DNA of 64,000 nucleotides, taken from NCBI RefSeq assembly GCF_017876295.1, contig NZ_JAGINT010000002.1, forward strand, positions 3,038,001 through 3,102,000. The letters run 5' to 3'. Under the pieces are notes generated by a model that saw only the letters and a program-made list of their open reading frames with translations, did not search any database and had not been told where the DNA came from. Made by a program: the position numbers and the translations under genes. Source of the stretch: Kribbella aluminosa. Its GTDB lineage: Bacteria; Actinomycetota; Actinomycetes; Propionibacteriales; Kribbellaceae. Shown one piece after another: positions 8,540-17,428 of this stretch. The number at the start of each line of letters is the position of its first letter. The first letter of the stretch is position 1.

Positions 8540-8783
8540 GCGCTTGACGCTGTACGAGGTCGGGGCGGGCCCCGTCTGGTACGTGCGGTCGCAGCAGGAC
8601 GACCAACTCATCGAGCCCACTCTTTCCGCCCCTGCACTCACGCTGCCTGCGGGCAGCGTCCTCGCCGTCCTCGTCGGGCAGCCGGATTGGCAGCCGTGGG
8701 GAACGTGCAGCGGCGGGGTCATGATCGACCCCGAAACGGGCGGCGAAATCGACCCTTCCTTTCACGGGCGGTTCCGCAGATGA
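8484..8783 (+). CDS. hypothetical protein, possibly nucleic-acid or ligand-binding beta protein
   Basis: About 99 residues if the ATG at 8484 is used, which overlaps the previous gene by 56 bases. A TTG at 8535 that overlaps the previous stop (TTGA) is an equally likely start and gives 82 residues. The core has alternating hydrophobics (LTLPAGSVLAVLVGQPDWQPWG) typical of a small beta fold and no known motif. The reading frame ends at an ATGATG; the second short frame there (18 codons) is too small to call. Confidence 0.55.
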   Translation: MNGPPASAAQEPSTALSLERLTLYEVGAGPVWYVRSQQDDQLIEPTLSAPALTLPAGSVLAVLVGQPDWQPWGTCSGGVMIDPETGGEIDPSFHGRFRR

Positions 8784-8903
8784 TGCCCTCGACAGAACTT
8801 TCGCCGCTGTTGGGAAAAGTTCAGGAGTGGAACTGAGACGCCGCCGGGCAGGTGTTCCAGCCACCTCGCTGACGCACTCCCCTCGATCTGCAACGGAGAC
8901 CAG

Positions 8904-9488
8904 GTGCCAGCGATCAACTGGAACACGGTGGCCACTTCGGCGGCCACCGCGATCATCGTCACCTTGGCGATCGAGTACCTCGCGAAACCGCGGCTGGAAG
9001 CCCGCAAGGAGCGCATCCTCGGCGTGATCCGCACCCGTCAGGAGGTCCTGGCGGTGATCACCAAGCTGTCAATCGTGGCGAAGATGTACGGCGATGACCT
9101 GCCTGCGACCGCGCCACTGGACCTGCAACGGCGCGTGAAAGTCGAGCGGGACAGGCTCTACAAAGTGCTGGAAGACCAGTCCCGTCATCTGATGGACGAC
9201 GTGGCCCGCTATGCGGGTGTGTACCGAGGCCCTCTCCGCGACATCCTGATCGAGTACACCGGCGCCGTCCACGGTGTGATGCTCTCGATGCGACCGCGGC
9301 AGCGTAAGGCAGCCCATCTCGCCCAACTCGGTAAGCCGATCGCCACGGCACCCGAGGTGCCGCCTCGATGGCAGGTACGGGCTCTTGTACGCATGGTCCT
9401 GGCGCTGCGGCAGGTGCAGCACATGGTCGCCACGATCGAAGACGAGATCCCGGCCGCTACGCCGGCCGAGCTCGCCCGCCGACGTTGA
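8904..9488 (+). CDS. membrane-anchored hypothetical protein
   Basis: The protein has 194 residues if translated from the GTG at 8904, which follows GGAGACC. One N-terminal hydrophobic helix (about 9-28) is followed by a long, charged, probably helical cytoplasmic part with many Arg and Lys. I recognise no domain. The place after the coupling protein and the orientation suggest an accessory role in transfer, but nothing catalytic is visible. Confidence 0.6.
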   Translation: MPAINWNTVATSAATAIIVTLAIEYLAKPRLEARKERILGVIRTRQEVLAVITKLSIVAKMYGDDLPATAPLDLQRRVKVERDRLYKVLEDQSRHLMDDVARYAGVYRGPLRDILIEYTGAVHGVMLSMRPRQRKAAHLAQLGKPIATAPEVPPRWQVRALVRMVLALRQVQHMVATIEDEIPAATPAELARRR

Positions 9489-9515
9489 CCTCGGCCGCTG
9501 GGGAGGATTTCGTCG

Positions 9516-10382
9516 GTGGCTACGTGCACACTGGCAGGTATGGCTTTGCGCACACCGATCTACCTGGACGCCGAGACCCTGTTCGCCCAGGCCGAGTATC
9601 ACGATCTCGCTGTACCCCAGCAAGCTGAGATCGTCGAAAAGACCACCAACAAGAGGTCGGCCTCCGGAAACGCCGCCTTTCCTGGTGTCGGCGGAGCCAG
9701 CGCAGGCGTGGGCCGCGATGTCGAACTCCAGTCGACCTACACCCTTACTCCGAGCCATAAGGCCACAGTCAGCAAGCTAATCGACTCGCTGATCAAGAAC
9801 GGCGAAGTCAAGGTCAACCCCGACGGGAACACCCCGCTCGGCAAGGACGACCTGGTCGAACTCGACGGCCGAACGAGGATTACCGCCGCGAGCCTCGCCG
9901 GCAAGATGTTCCACATCATCCGTCGGCTGACCGACGGCATCAGCGACGTAGACGGCCTGACAGACCTCGATGCAGACTCGCCCGAGGTCGCAGCACAACT
10001 GAAACAGGTGTACCTCCAGAACGAGTTGCTGCCGATCCCGATCCTGCTCGAGATGACCGAGACAGGACTGCCGCAGAAGGCTTACGTGAGTCTGCGCCCC
10101 AGCCATTTCGTCGAGCTCGCATCAGCCGATCGTGTCGAGCGTGAACTGCGGGTCCTCGGCACAGTGACACATCTGGTCGACGACAGCCCCGACGGCTACT
10201 TCAGTGCCGAGGAGTGGCTGCTCCACGGCTACGAGTACCTCTTCCGGCGCCTACTGATGACGCAGGTCAACGACGTTGTGAAGAAGCTGGTCAATGACAT
10301 TGGCCTGGATTTGCCGGCCAACGACGTGCATGGCTTCATCGCCGGCCCAGCGATCGTCGTCGACGGCATCGCTGTCTACTGA
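9516..10382 (+). CDS. DUF6414-like protein of unknown function
   Basis: The 288-residue soluble protein opens with ALRTPIYLDAETLFAQAEYH, followed by a Gly/Ala-rich stretch and a conserved-looking alpha/beta region that ends in AGPAIVVDGIAVY. The 'PIYLD...LL' opening and overall length recall DUF6414, seen on mobile DNA in several phyla; this is from memory. GGGAGG lies nine bases before the GTG at 9516; an ATG at 9540 is an alternative that removes eight residues. It is convergent with the relaxase gene. Confidence 0.6.
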   Translation: MATCTLAGMALRTPIYLDAETLFAQAEYHDLAVPQQAEIVEKTTNKRSASGNAAFPGVGGASAGVGRDVELQSTYTLTPSHKATVSKLIDSLIKNGEVKVNPDGNTPLGKDDLVELDGRTRITAASLAGKMFHIIRRLTDGISDVDGLTDLDADSPEVAAQLKQVYLQNELLPIPILLEMTETGLPQKAYVSLRPSHFVELASADRVERELRVLGTVTHLVDDSPDGYFSAEEWLLHGYEYLFRRLLMTQVNDVVKKLVNDIGLDLPANDVHGFIAGPAIVVDGIAVY

Positions 10383-10456
10383 GGCGGGTCATCCCTAGCG
10401 CCGTCTGCCAATGAGCTGCCGTATGTAAGGTGCAAGACCGTGATGCTTCTTCTTTC

Positions 10457-13400
10457 TCAGAGAGCGTTTCCCGGAGTCTTCAGGCTCGTAGCTGAGGTGA
10501 CCTCAGGAGCCGGTTCGTCCTGCAAATCGGTGCCTGCAAGCTCCTGCATCATCCTCTGAAGGTGACTGTGTTGGCGTTGTTGGGCGTAGGCGTTGGCCGG
10601 TGGTGAGCCGAGGGGATCGAGACCAATAATCCGATGAAGCTCGCGGTACGCCGCGACGTCACGAACAAGTTGACGCAGTGATTCGGTCGTCTCCGGCATT
10701 GATTCGATCAGATGCCGGTGCCACGGCTCGTTGGCAGAAGCGGCTTGTTCGGCCAGCCAGTTGGCGCGCTGGGCGATCTGGGACTCGATCTCCTGGAGGG
10801 CTGCCTTGTAGGTGGGGTTGGATACGTGGACCGACGGTGTGACCAGGCCGGCGATGTGTGCGGGCGAGGCCCGGCGGGTACGTCGTTCGGTTCGTGTGAT
10901 GAGTCGTTCGACGCGGGCGTGGAGGACGGCGGCTATGTCGTTTGCGTTGGTCAGGGATGACTGGTTGACGATCTGGTGGAGGGTGGTGGGGACGTCGAGG
11001 CCGAGGTGTTCGGCGTGGCGTAGGGCGGTGATGAGGGGGCCGAAGGCGGGGGAGGATTGGAGGGCGGCTTGGTCGATGGGGTCGAGGCCGCTGGTGGTGA
11101 TTGCGGGGCGGTAGCGTTCGCGGGCGTCTAGCTGGCAGAGGTGTTCGTGGATGGGGATCAACCGGTCGAGGCGGGTTGCGTTGTCGAGTTGGGTGCGCAT
11201 GGTCTCGTGGGCTGAGCGTTCGATGCCGTCTTGTTCGAGGACGGCTTCGAGGACGTCTTGCATGGTTTGCGGGAATTGGGGTTCGTGCATCTCGGCGGTC
11301 GTGGTGTGGGTGGCGACGTAGGCGCGGTTGCTGTGGCGGCCTCGGGTCAGGCCGACGTACATGAGGGCGCGGGTGAGCTTGTCCGTGACCAGGAGGTGGG
11401 CGGTGTCGACGGTGGCGCCCTGGGCGCGGTGGGCCGTGGTGGCGTAGGCGAGTTCGACGGATTCACGTACGTACGCGCTCGGCAGGGCCACGGTCTGGAG
11501 GTCGTCGTTCTGGACGGTGAGGGAGCCGTCGTCCCAGCGGTGGATCACGGTCCAGCGGTTGCCGTTCTGGACGAAACTGCGCCGGCCGATGCGGAGGCGT
11601 CGGTTGTTGAGGCGGGTGACGATATGGTCGCCGAGGCCGACGTGGGTGCCGTCATGGAGGAGGATTCCGTCTGGTTCGACCTCGCCAGTGGTTACTCGGT
11701 CGAGTCGTGCCCGGGCGTTGAGGCGGGCGACGGTGGCGTTGTCCGCCGCGATCAGAAGACTGGTCTTGCCAGCGTTGGAGTCACGTCGCCAGGCGAGGTA
11801 GGCAGCGTCCTCCATGTCTTCAACTGATCCGTGTGAGAGTCGATCGTGATCGTCGTACAGATCGATGACCTCTGCGCGTCCCTTGCGGAGCTCCAGGCTG
11901 GCTTCACGTTCCCACTGGTTGGAGAACCGCCAGACGTCGCTGAGTTCGGCCGCGTTGGTGTCACGCGCGATCAGCCGGAAGGCGCCACCGACATCCGCGG
12001 CGCCGAGTTGGGCGTCGTCCCCGACGAGGAGGAGCTTCGCGCCGGCCTTGTCGGCTTCGCGAGCGAGGGTGGCGAGTTCCATCGTGCCGGCCATGGACGC
12101 CTCGTCGACGATCACCAGCTGGTTCCTGCGGAAGTGCCATCGGTCGCGATCGGCGTACGCACGAGCCAGCTCCGCGACGATTCGCCGGTGGCGCCGGCGG
12201 CGGCCGGTTGTCTCGGCTGCTTGTGCTGCTCGTTCGAGTTCGCTGATCCATCGGCGGCGTTGATCGGCTGCGACTCCGACGGCCTCGTGGATCCACTTGG
12301 CGAGGTTGTCTGCGGGCAGGGACAGGGTGTCCGACAGGACGGTTGCTGCAGCGGAGGAAGGCGCCAGCGCGATGACGGATCCGTCGCCGTGCTGCGCTTC
12401 CCAGCTGGTGCGGAGAGCGGCGAGAAGGCTGGTTTTGCCGCTGCCGGCCGGTCCGACGAGAGCTTCGACTGTTTGACCGCTCTGCGCGATCCGCTGCAGT
12501 GCCTGGATCTTGTCGTCGCTGAGCCGGGAGGTCGTCACGCGACGGTGGGAGATGGTCGGGGCGTCGAGCTTCGCTGCGAGGTCGAGGAGCAGGCTCTCGG
12601 CTCCTAGGATCACCGGCGACGTGAAGATCTCGCCGTTGTGAATGGTGAAGACGCTCTGCCCGTCTGCGCGACGTTCTGGTGTGGTGAAGGTCGCGGCCGG
12701 AGAGATGCTGATCGACTGTTGTTCTGCGTCGTGGACGATTGCCTCGAGCGCCTGAAGGCGGTCTTCGGTGGTCGAGAGACGGAGGAGGCGGGTCTGGCGG
12801 GACGCTTCCGCGAGGAGGTTCCACCGTGTCCAGGTTGCACGCTTCGCTTGCAGTGCCAGAACTGTCATCGCGCCGTACGCGTGGATCGTCTCGGCACTCA
12901 GGTCGGCCGCGGTGAGTGGTCGATCGGTTGTCGAGTCGAGAACCTTTTCGATGATGGCGGAGGCCTGTTTGTGTGTGACTCGTTCGGCGCGCTCGCGCCA
13001 GCTGCGCATGAGGTCTGCGAGCGGCTTCGCCAGGTGTTTCGGCGGCCGGTTCATCAGGGTTGCTTGTTGCCGCAGTACGTACATCTCACGTCGACCTGGC
13101 GGACCGGAGTCGTCGGCGCGGTGCTCCAGCAGCGTGGCGAGATTCGCCTCGATCTGCTCGGTGCGTGAGGAGAACTCGCGGATCAGTTCTTCCGGGATCC
13201 CGTCGATTTCGAAGGCTGGTGATCGGCGTTCTCCACGATCGTGGAGTTGCCAGGTGACGCCGAGCCGACGGCTGAGGTTGTCGGCCAGAAGCGTGTTGTG
13301 TACCTCGGACAAGGCAACGGCCGCGGCGTACAGAACCCTGCCATCGATTGTGCGCCAGCATCCGTCGTCTCCCTGGACACGATTGGCTACAACGACGTGG

Positions 13401-14062
13401 GTATGGAGTTGCGGGTCGCCGCCTCTGGTGTCCCAGTGGTCGAACGCGGCCGCGATGACGCCGCGGGTGTCGAGCTGTGCGACGCCATCGTGGCCCGTTC
13501 TGGTGAACACTGCCTGATCCTGCAGGCTCTCAAGTACGTCGTGGATCGCCTCGTAGTGTGCCAGGACGATCTGTTCCTGCACGCCCACGTCGGCGGTGGC
13601 CCACAGCGCCGAGACTGACTTGACCGGGGAGAACGTCAGGTCGAAGCCGGCAACGGCGTGCTTGGTCTTCTTACGCGCCGCGGTCTTTCGTATCTGCTCG
13701 ATCTCGAGCTCGCGCAGTGCGGTCGGCAGGGTTGGATCGAGAGCACGTATCTGGTCCGCGACGCTCTCGCTCGGTGACTTGTAGGTACGGTACGGCTCGC
13801 CGAGCGTTGTCCCGGTGATCGGGACTTCTGCTCGCCCGAACAGCGCGGCCATCTGTTCCTCTGTGACCTCTGCTCCAGCGGTCAACTCTCCCTTGCCAAG
13901 GCCGCTTAGCCCGCGCCCGAACCATCTGCCTGCCGGGTAGCCGGATTCTGCGTAGTACGCGGTGAGCGGTGTGGCCATGCGCCGGTCCACGTCGCCGGGT
14001 GCGACGTGTTTGAGCAGGTATGTGTAGCCGTCGCCGGCCGTCAGTCGGTGGATGCTCAGCAT
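10457..14062 (-). CDS. MobF-family conjugative relaxase-helicase (TraA/TrwC-like)
   Basis: The 1201-residue protein begins MLSIHRLTAGDGYTYLL, the standard TrwC-relaxase start with catalytic Tyr candidates at about 13 and 15, and has the metal-binding histidines in GGDPQLHTHVVVANRV at about 215-230. The C-terminal half is a RecD/TraI-type helicase with Walker A VGPAGSGKTS near 536-545, Walker B VIVDEASM, and the late motif ATTAHRAQGATVD. It nicks the transferred strand at oriT, stays attached and unwinds the DNA. The frame is open upstream for another 1 kb, but the conserved N-terminus fixes the start at 14062, which overlaps the upstream zinc-finger gene by seven bases. Confidence 0.95.
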   Translation of the reverse strand: MLSIHRLTAGDGYTYLLKHVAPGDVDRRMATPLTAYYAESGYPAGRWFGRGLSGLGKGELTAGAEVTEEQMAALFGRAEVPITGTTLGEPYRTYKSPSESVADQIRALDPTLPTALRELEIEQIRKTAARKKTKHAVAGFDLTFSPVKSVSALWATADVGVQEQIVLAHYEAIHDVLESLQDQAVFTRTGHDGVAQLDTRGVIAAAFDHWDTRGGDPQLHTHVVVANRVQGDDGCWRTIDGRVLYAAAVALSEVHNTLLADNLSRRLGVTWQLHDRGERRSPAFEIDGIPEELIREFSSRTEQIEANLATLLEHRADDSGPPGRREMYVLRQQATLMNRPPKHLAKPLADLMRSWRERAERVTHKQASAIIEKVLDSTTDRPLTAADLSAETIHAYGAMTVLALQAKRATWTRWNLLAEASRQTRLLRLSTTEDRLQALEAIVHDAEQQSISISPAATFTTPERRADGQSVFTIHNGEIFTSPVILGAESLLLDLAAKLDAPTISHRRVTTSRLSDDKIQALQRIAQSGQTVEALVGPAGSGKTSLLAALRTSWEAQHGDGSVIALAPSSAAATVLSDTLSLPADNLAKWIHEAVGVAADQRRRWISELERAAQAAETTGRRRRHRRIVAELARAYADRDRWHFRRNQLVIVDEASMAGTMELATLAREADKAGAKLLLVGDDAQLGAADVGGAFRLIARDTNAAELSDVWRFSNQWEREASLELRKGRAEVIDLYDDHDRLSHGSVEDMEDAAYLAWRRDSNAGKTSLLIAADNATVARLNARARLDRVTTGEVEPDGILLHDGTHVGLGDHIVTRLNNRRLRIGRRSFVQNGNRWTVIHRWDDGSLTVQNDDLQTVALPSAYVRESVELAYATTAHRAQGATVDTAHLLVTDKLTRALMYVGLTRGRHSNRAYVATHTTTAEMHEPQFPQTMQDVLEAVLEQDGIERSAHETMRTQLDNATRLDRLIPIHEHLCQLDARERYRPAITTSGLDPIDQAALQSSPAFGPLITALRHAEHLGLDVPTTLHQIVNQSSLTNANDIAAVLHARVERLITRTERRTRRASPAHIAGLVTPSVHVSNPTYKAALQEIESQIAQRANWLAEQAASANEPWHRHLIESMPETTESLRQLVRDVAAYRELHRIIGLDPLGSPPANAYAQQRQHSHLQRMMQELAGTDLQDEPAPEVTSATSLKTPGNAL

Positions 14063-14442
14063 GGGGTGCCGTGGTCCTCCGGTGGCGCACCAGCTGCCAG
14101 ATCGCTTGTCCCCGGTACGTCGTTCTGACGCTGAAGACGGAAGATCGCCTGATCGAGTTTCGCCAGCTCGCCGAAGGCCGCCCGGAGCGGTTCGGCAACA
14201 GCGGACCGTGGGTCTGCATCGATGAGTCCGAGAAGGATCTTCCGGATCGTCTGAGTGTGCGACGCGACCGAGGAGCGCTCTGCAACGGCCGCGTTGGTCG
14301 CGGACTTCTGTAAGCGCCAATTGCGCAGGCGGCAACGATCTGAGCAGAATCGTTGGTCGGATCGGCGGGCGATGAAGAACGCGGCGCAGTGCTCGCACGC
14401 TCGGTCGTTGCCGCGCTCGGAGCTGTTCACGGTGTGGTTCAT
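14056..14442 (-). CDS. small zinc-finger protein coupled to the relaxase
   Basis: The protein has 128 residues with a treble-clef-like zinc site CEHCAAFFIARRSDQRFCSDRC (Cys-x2-Cys ... Cys-x3-Cys) at about 16-37, followed by RLRNWRLQKS and a helical C-terminus. A zinc DNA-binding module directly before the relaxase suggests an auxiliary relaxosome or regulatory protein, though no family name is certain. It overlaps the relaxase start by seven bases. Its ATG is preceded by CGTTGAGC and a four-base spacer, as at the first small gene of the T4SS operon. Confidence 0.75.
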   Translation of the reverse strand: MNHTVNSSERGNDRACEHCAAFFIARRSDQRFCSDRCRLRNWRLQKSATNAAVAERSSVASHTQTIRKILLGLIDADPRSAVAEPLRAAFGELAKLDQAIFRLQRQNDVPGTSDLAAGAPPEDHGTPC

Positions 14443-14725
14443 GAACGCTCAACGCTGGGGCCCACGTAAGGCTGGTCGGAAGCGTTTCGGCGACAGAAAC
14501 GCCTCGGATGCAAGAAGTGTGATCGATTTGTGCCTGGACGCGCCCAGCCCGTCGGCGGGCTGGCGCGTGGCGGGTGCTGGCGCGCGGGTTGGGGCGGTCC
14601 CGAACGTTGAACCTCTGCGACGTCTTTCGCCGTGCCGGTGAGAGGCGAAGTTGTCCACAGATTCGGCCGGAGACTGCCGAGGAGCGGCGGTTCTGGCGCA
14701 TCTTCCCTGTGACGAGAGGAATTCG
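14443..14725. other. candidate origin of transfer / divergent promoter region
   Basis: This gap separates the minus-strand relaxase operon from a plus-strand operon. It contains a hairpin with arms GCGTTTC and GAAACGC around a seven-base loop (14482-14502), a second with eight-base arms CCAGCCCG/CGGGCTGG around TCGG (14544-14563), then GGCGCG-type direct repeats to 14600. MobF origins of transfer typically lie beside the relaxase gene and have a hairpin next to the nic site. No nic consensus can be fixed by eye. The first copy of the GGTCCCGAAC box is at 14596-14605. Confidence 0.5.
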
Positions 14726-15055
14726 ATGAACAACTTCGAAGTACCGAGCCGCGTGACCGAGCTGGTCGTCGAGGCTGAGGCGATTGTCGAGGCGTTGGAG
14801 GCGAAGGCGCCTGGCGGGCGATGGGCGATGACGGCGTTCAGCCGGTTCCGATCTCTCCAGTTGCTCGGTGCGCCGTACCAGCCCTACGACGGCGATCTGG
14901 ACGGCGACCCCGCCGAGCTCTACGAGCAGGCTGCCAGCGAGATCGATCAGCTCGATGTTCCGATCGACCATCTCAGCTGGCGGCTCGCTCTGGCCGATGC
15001 TCTGAGGTCGGCGGCCGCGGACGTCCGGATGGTCCAGGATGCGTACGACGTATGA
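14726..15055 (+). CDS. small helical hypothetical protein beside the relaxase region
   Basis: The 109-residue acidic protein begins MNNFEVPSRVTELVVEAEAI; predicted to be mostly helical. GAGAGGA lies at ribosome-binding distance. Its last 17 bases overlap the start of the 449-residue gene that follows, so the two form an operon reading away from the relaxase. No domain is recognised; an accessory role in DNA processing is inferred only from position. Confidence 0.65.
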   Translation: MNNFEVPSRVTELVVEAEAIVEALEAKAPGGRWAMTAFSRFRSLQLLGAPYQPYDGDLDGDPAELYEQAASEIDQLDVPIDHLSWRLALADALRSAAADVRMVQDAYDV

Positions 15056-16388
15056 GGACTTGCTCCGGATCGCGCGACGAGACGCGATCGCCGCATGCAA
15101 CCTGGCCGCTGGCGACACAACCGACCTGGCCGCCGGCTGGCAGGCAACGCTGACGGCAGCGCGGCATCACTTCCGCTGGCTCCGTCTTGAGTTGTCGGTA
15201 CAAGATTTCACGGATGCTGACGGCGGCAGTGCGGCCGGCCCGCTCGCGGTACTCGCTCGGTCGCTCGGCGCGGGAGCGGACCTGCTCGCGTCGCAGAACA
15301 GAAGCACCAGCGGCGTCTTCGAGGATCGGTGGTTGGTGGCGGCTCGATCGGAGCTCGCGTTCATCACCGGGCTGGCCGCCCGGGCGGCCGTCACGAGGCT
15401 CGCCAGCCACGAGACGCACGATGCTGAACGGAGCCAGCGGCTGTTGAGGCACCTGGTCGACGTGATCGAGGAGCTCGAGTTCCACTGCACCTCCGGTACG
15501 TCGGACTTAGGGCCGCTCCTCGGGTTGGCGACAACGTTGCCGCACGCATCCGTCGACAACGGCTGCCGAGTTGCCCTGCTGGCCGCCCGCTGGCAATCGG
15601 CGCATGACGCGACAAGTCCAGGTGGCGTACTGGCCCGCGACCTCCGGTCGACCACAGCCCAGCTGCGCACGGTCATCGGTTACAGCCGTCACCTCACAGG
15701 ACTCTTGAACCAGCCAGGCGCGAGCGCCGAGGCAACCCGCGAACTGGAGCGCGCTCTGCGAACAGCGGATTCGACCACCCGGTGTGTCATGGACTCGTTG
15801 CGGACCCGCGTCTCGGACATGGGCGGGCGCAGCGACGCAGCAGCCGAGGCCGCGTTCATCGACTTGCTTCAAGAGCTCCGCGGATGGGTCTCCGATGGAA
15901 AGCGGCTCAAGGATCGGAGAGAGCTGCTCGCCGATAGCCGAGCGGTCGCGCTTGCTCGCGATGTGGTCGACGAGCTGATGCACTCGGCCGTCAGGGTGGC
16001 AGAGCTGCAGCAGAAGACCGTAGCGTGGCTGATCGCTCGCGGTCAGCTGTTCGTCCCGAAGCCTGAACTCGGCAAGCGAGATCCTGAATTCCACAACCGA
16101 CCCGGTGTCTGGCGACTCAAGTACCCACAGCCGTCGTGGGTCAGGACGAACCTGGCAGCGTGCTTCGACCAGTTGACCGCCGACCTGGCGGAGCTGACCA
16201 AGCAACTGTCGATCGCCGCCGACGCTGCATGCAGCATCGCTGGAACATCCACTCTGCGACGCCCGTACGGGCCTGAGCACTTCAGCGGACCGCCGATCGT
16301 GCACACGTCCCGGTGGCGGTGGGCGCCGCCGACGTACGACGCACTGTTTTCGGACACCAATCGTGATCCGGCCGGTCCCGAACGTTGA
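15039..16388 (+). CDS. large helical hypothetical ICE protein (449 aa)
   Basis: The protein is almost entirely helical and rich in Ala, Leu and Arg, without transmembrane segments, Walker motifs or metal sites. A conserved-looking aromatic patch, FHNRPGVWRLKYPQPSWVR, occurs near residue 350. It begins inside the previous gene. Proteins of this size and character sit next to relaxase genes in many actinobacterial ICEs, but I know no function for them. The stop codon overlaps the CGTTGAGC motif at 16383-16390. Confidence 0.7.
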   Translation: MRTTYEDLLRIARRDAIAACNLAAGDTTDLAAGWQATLTAARHHFRWLRLELSVQDFTDADGGSAAGPLAVLARSLGAGADLLASQNRSTSGVFEDRWLVAARSELAFITGLAARAAVTRLASHETHDAERSQRLLRHLVDVIEELEFHCTSGTSDLGPLLGLATTLPHASVDNGCRVALLAARWQSAHDATSPGGVLARDLRSTTAQLRTVIGYSRHLTGLLNQPGASAEATRELERALRTADSTTRCVMDSLRTRVSDMGGRSDAAAEAAFIDLLQELRGWVSDGKRLKDRRELLADSRAVALARDVVDELMHSAVRVAELQQKTVAWLIARGQLFVPKPELGKRDPEFHNRPGVWRLKYPQPSWVRTNLAACFDQLTADLAELTKQLSIAADAACSIAGTSTLRRPYGPEHFSGPPIVHTSRWRWAPPTYDALFSDTNRDPAGPER

Positions 16389-16416
16389 GCTTTCCCAGAC
16401 TCAACTTGGAGGATTG

Positions 16417-17415
16417 ATGGAGCGGCCAAGAGTCACCCCCGAGGATCTGCGCGACGCGCTGCACTCGGAGATCCGCAAACGCAGCTCAGGCGTCGAGTGG
16501 GTCAGATGGCTTGATGCTTCAGTTGCTCTTCGCAACTACAGCTTCAGGAACGTCGTACTGATCACCCTCCAGATGCCGTACGCAAGCCAGGTCGCCAGAT
16601 CCGACATCTGGCAGAAGCTCGGACGATCCATCCAGAACAGCCAGCAGGACAGAGAGATCCGCGTCCTGGCGCCCGTCATCCTTCAGCGCGGCCGACGATT
16701 GACGCTGGAGACTAGCCAGCCTGACCTCGAGCTCGAACGGGCCAGACAAGCGCGGGGCGGCGGACGACTTGTCGGATTCAAGGTCGCGTCCGTCTGGGAC
16801 ATCTCGCAGACCGATGGCCCGGTGCTTCCACAGCCCGCCGCACCGTCCGGAGGCGGTGCATCGACCGGTGAGCTTTGGCGGGCGCTCGAACACGAAGTCC
16901 GCTCGGCCGGCTACACGCTCGTGGAAACCAACGTCGGCGATGCGAGCCTTGAAGGATTTACCAACTTCCAAAAGCGGACTGTGGTGATCAGAAGCGATCT
17001 GGACGAGGTAACGGCCGTCGCGCGGTTGGCGCACGAAGTTGCACACTTGCGAATGCACGACGCGAAGGAGATCGCTGCGCCTGAGACCGTGGTGTGCCGC
17101 GGGATGAAAGAGATCGAGGCAGAGTCCGTCTCCTACCTACTGATGGCACACCATGGGTGGTCGACCGGCGGATCCTCGTTCCGCTACATCGCCAGCTGGG
17201 CGGCGCAGGTCAACAAGCGCGAACCGGAGAAGGTCATCGAGCGGACTGGTGCGCGGGTGGTGTTGGTCGCGCGACGCTTGATCGGCACAGTTGATCGCCA
17301 GCTTCATCGCGGCGGGTTGAGCCACCGGCGCCCGGAGCTACGCAGTCTGTCTCTCGGCACTCTGCCGAGCCGCCACGAGACAGCTGAGCGACCCTTCGAC
17401 GGTCCCGAACTGTGA
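16417..17415 (+). CDS. ArdC-like antirestriction protein with M78 metallopeptidase domain
   Basis: The protein has 332 residues. The N-terminal part (about 5-110) matches the ArdC single-stranded-DNA-binding domain pattern: YSFRNVVLITLQMP, then DIWQKLGRSI. The C-terminal half has an ImmA/IrrE-type zinc-peptidase signature, LAHEVAHLRMH at about 210-220, followed by a downstream Glu region (IEAESVSYLL). ArdC proteins protect incoming single-stranded conjugative DNA from host restriction. GGAGG stands four bases before the ATG. The gene ends in the third copy of the GGTCCCGAAC box. Confidence 0.85.
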   Translation: MERPRVTPEDLRDALHSEIRKRSSGVEWVRWLDASVALRNYSFRNVVLITLQMPYASQVARSDIWQKLGRSIQNSQQDREIRVLAPVILQRGRRLTLETSQPDLELERARQARGGGRLVGFKVASVWDISQTDGPVLPQPAAPSGGGASTGELWRALEHEVRSAGYTLVETNVGDASLEGFTNFQKRTVVIRSDLDEVTAVARLAHEVAHLRMHDAKEIAAPETVVCRGMKEIEAESVSYLLMAHHGWSTGGSSFRYIASWAAQVNKREPEKVIERTGARVVLVARRLIGTVDRQLHRGGLSHRRPELRSLSLGTLPSRHETAERPFDGPEL

Positions 17416-17428
17416 TGGAGCGAAGCGG

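Noticed and set aside
8780-8836. 18-codon ORF overlapping a stop codon as ATGA
   Set aside because: Too short to judge, without conserved features or a clear role.
14063-15118. Minus-strand frame extending the relaxase upstream by about 350 residues
   Set aside because: The conserved MobF N-terminus fixes the start at 14062, and the extension overlaps two other genes and the oriT candidate.
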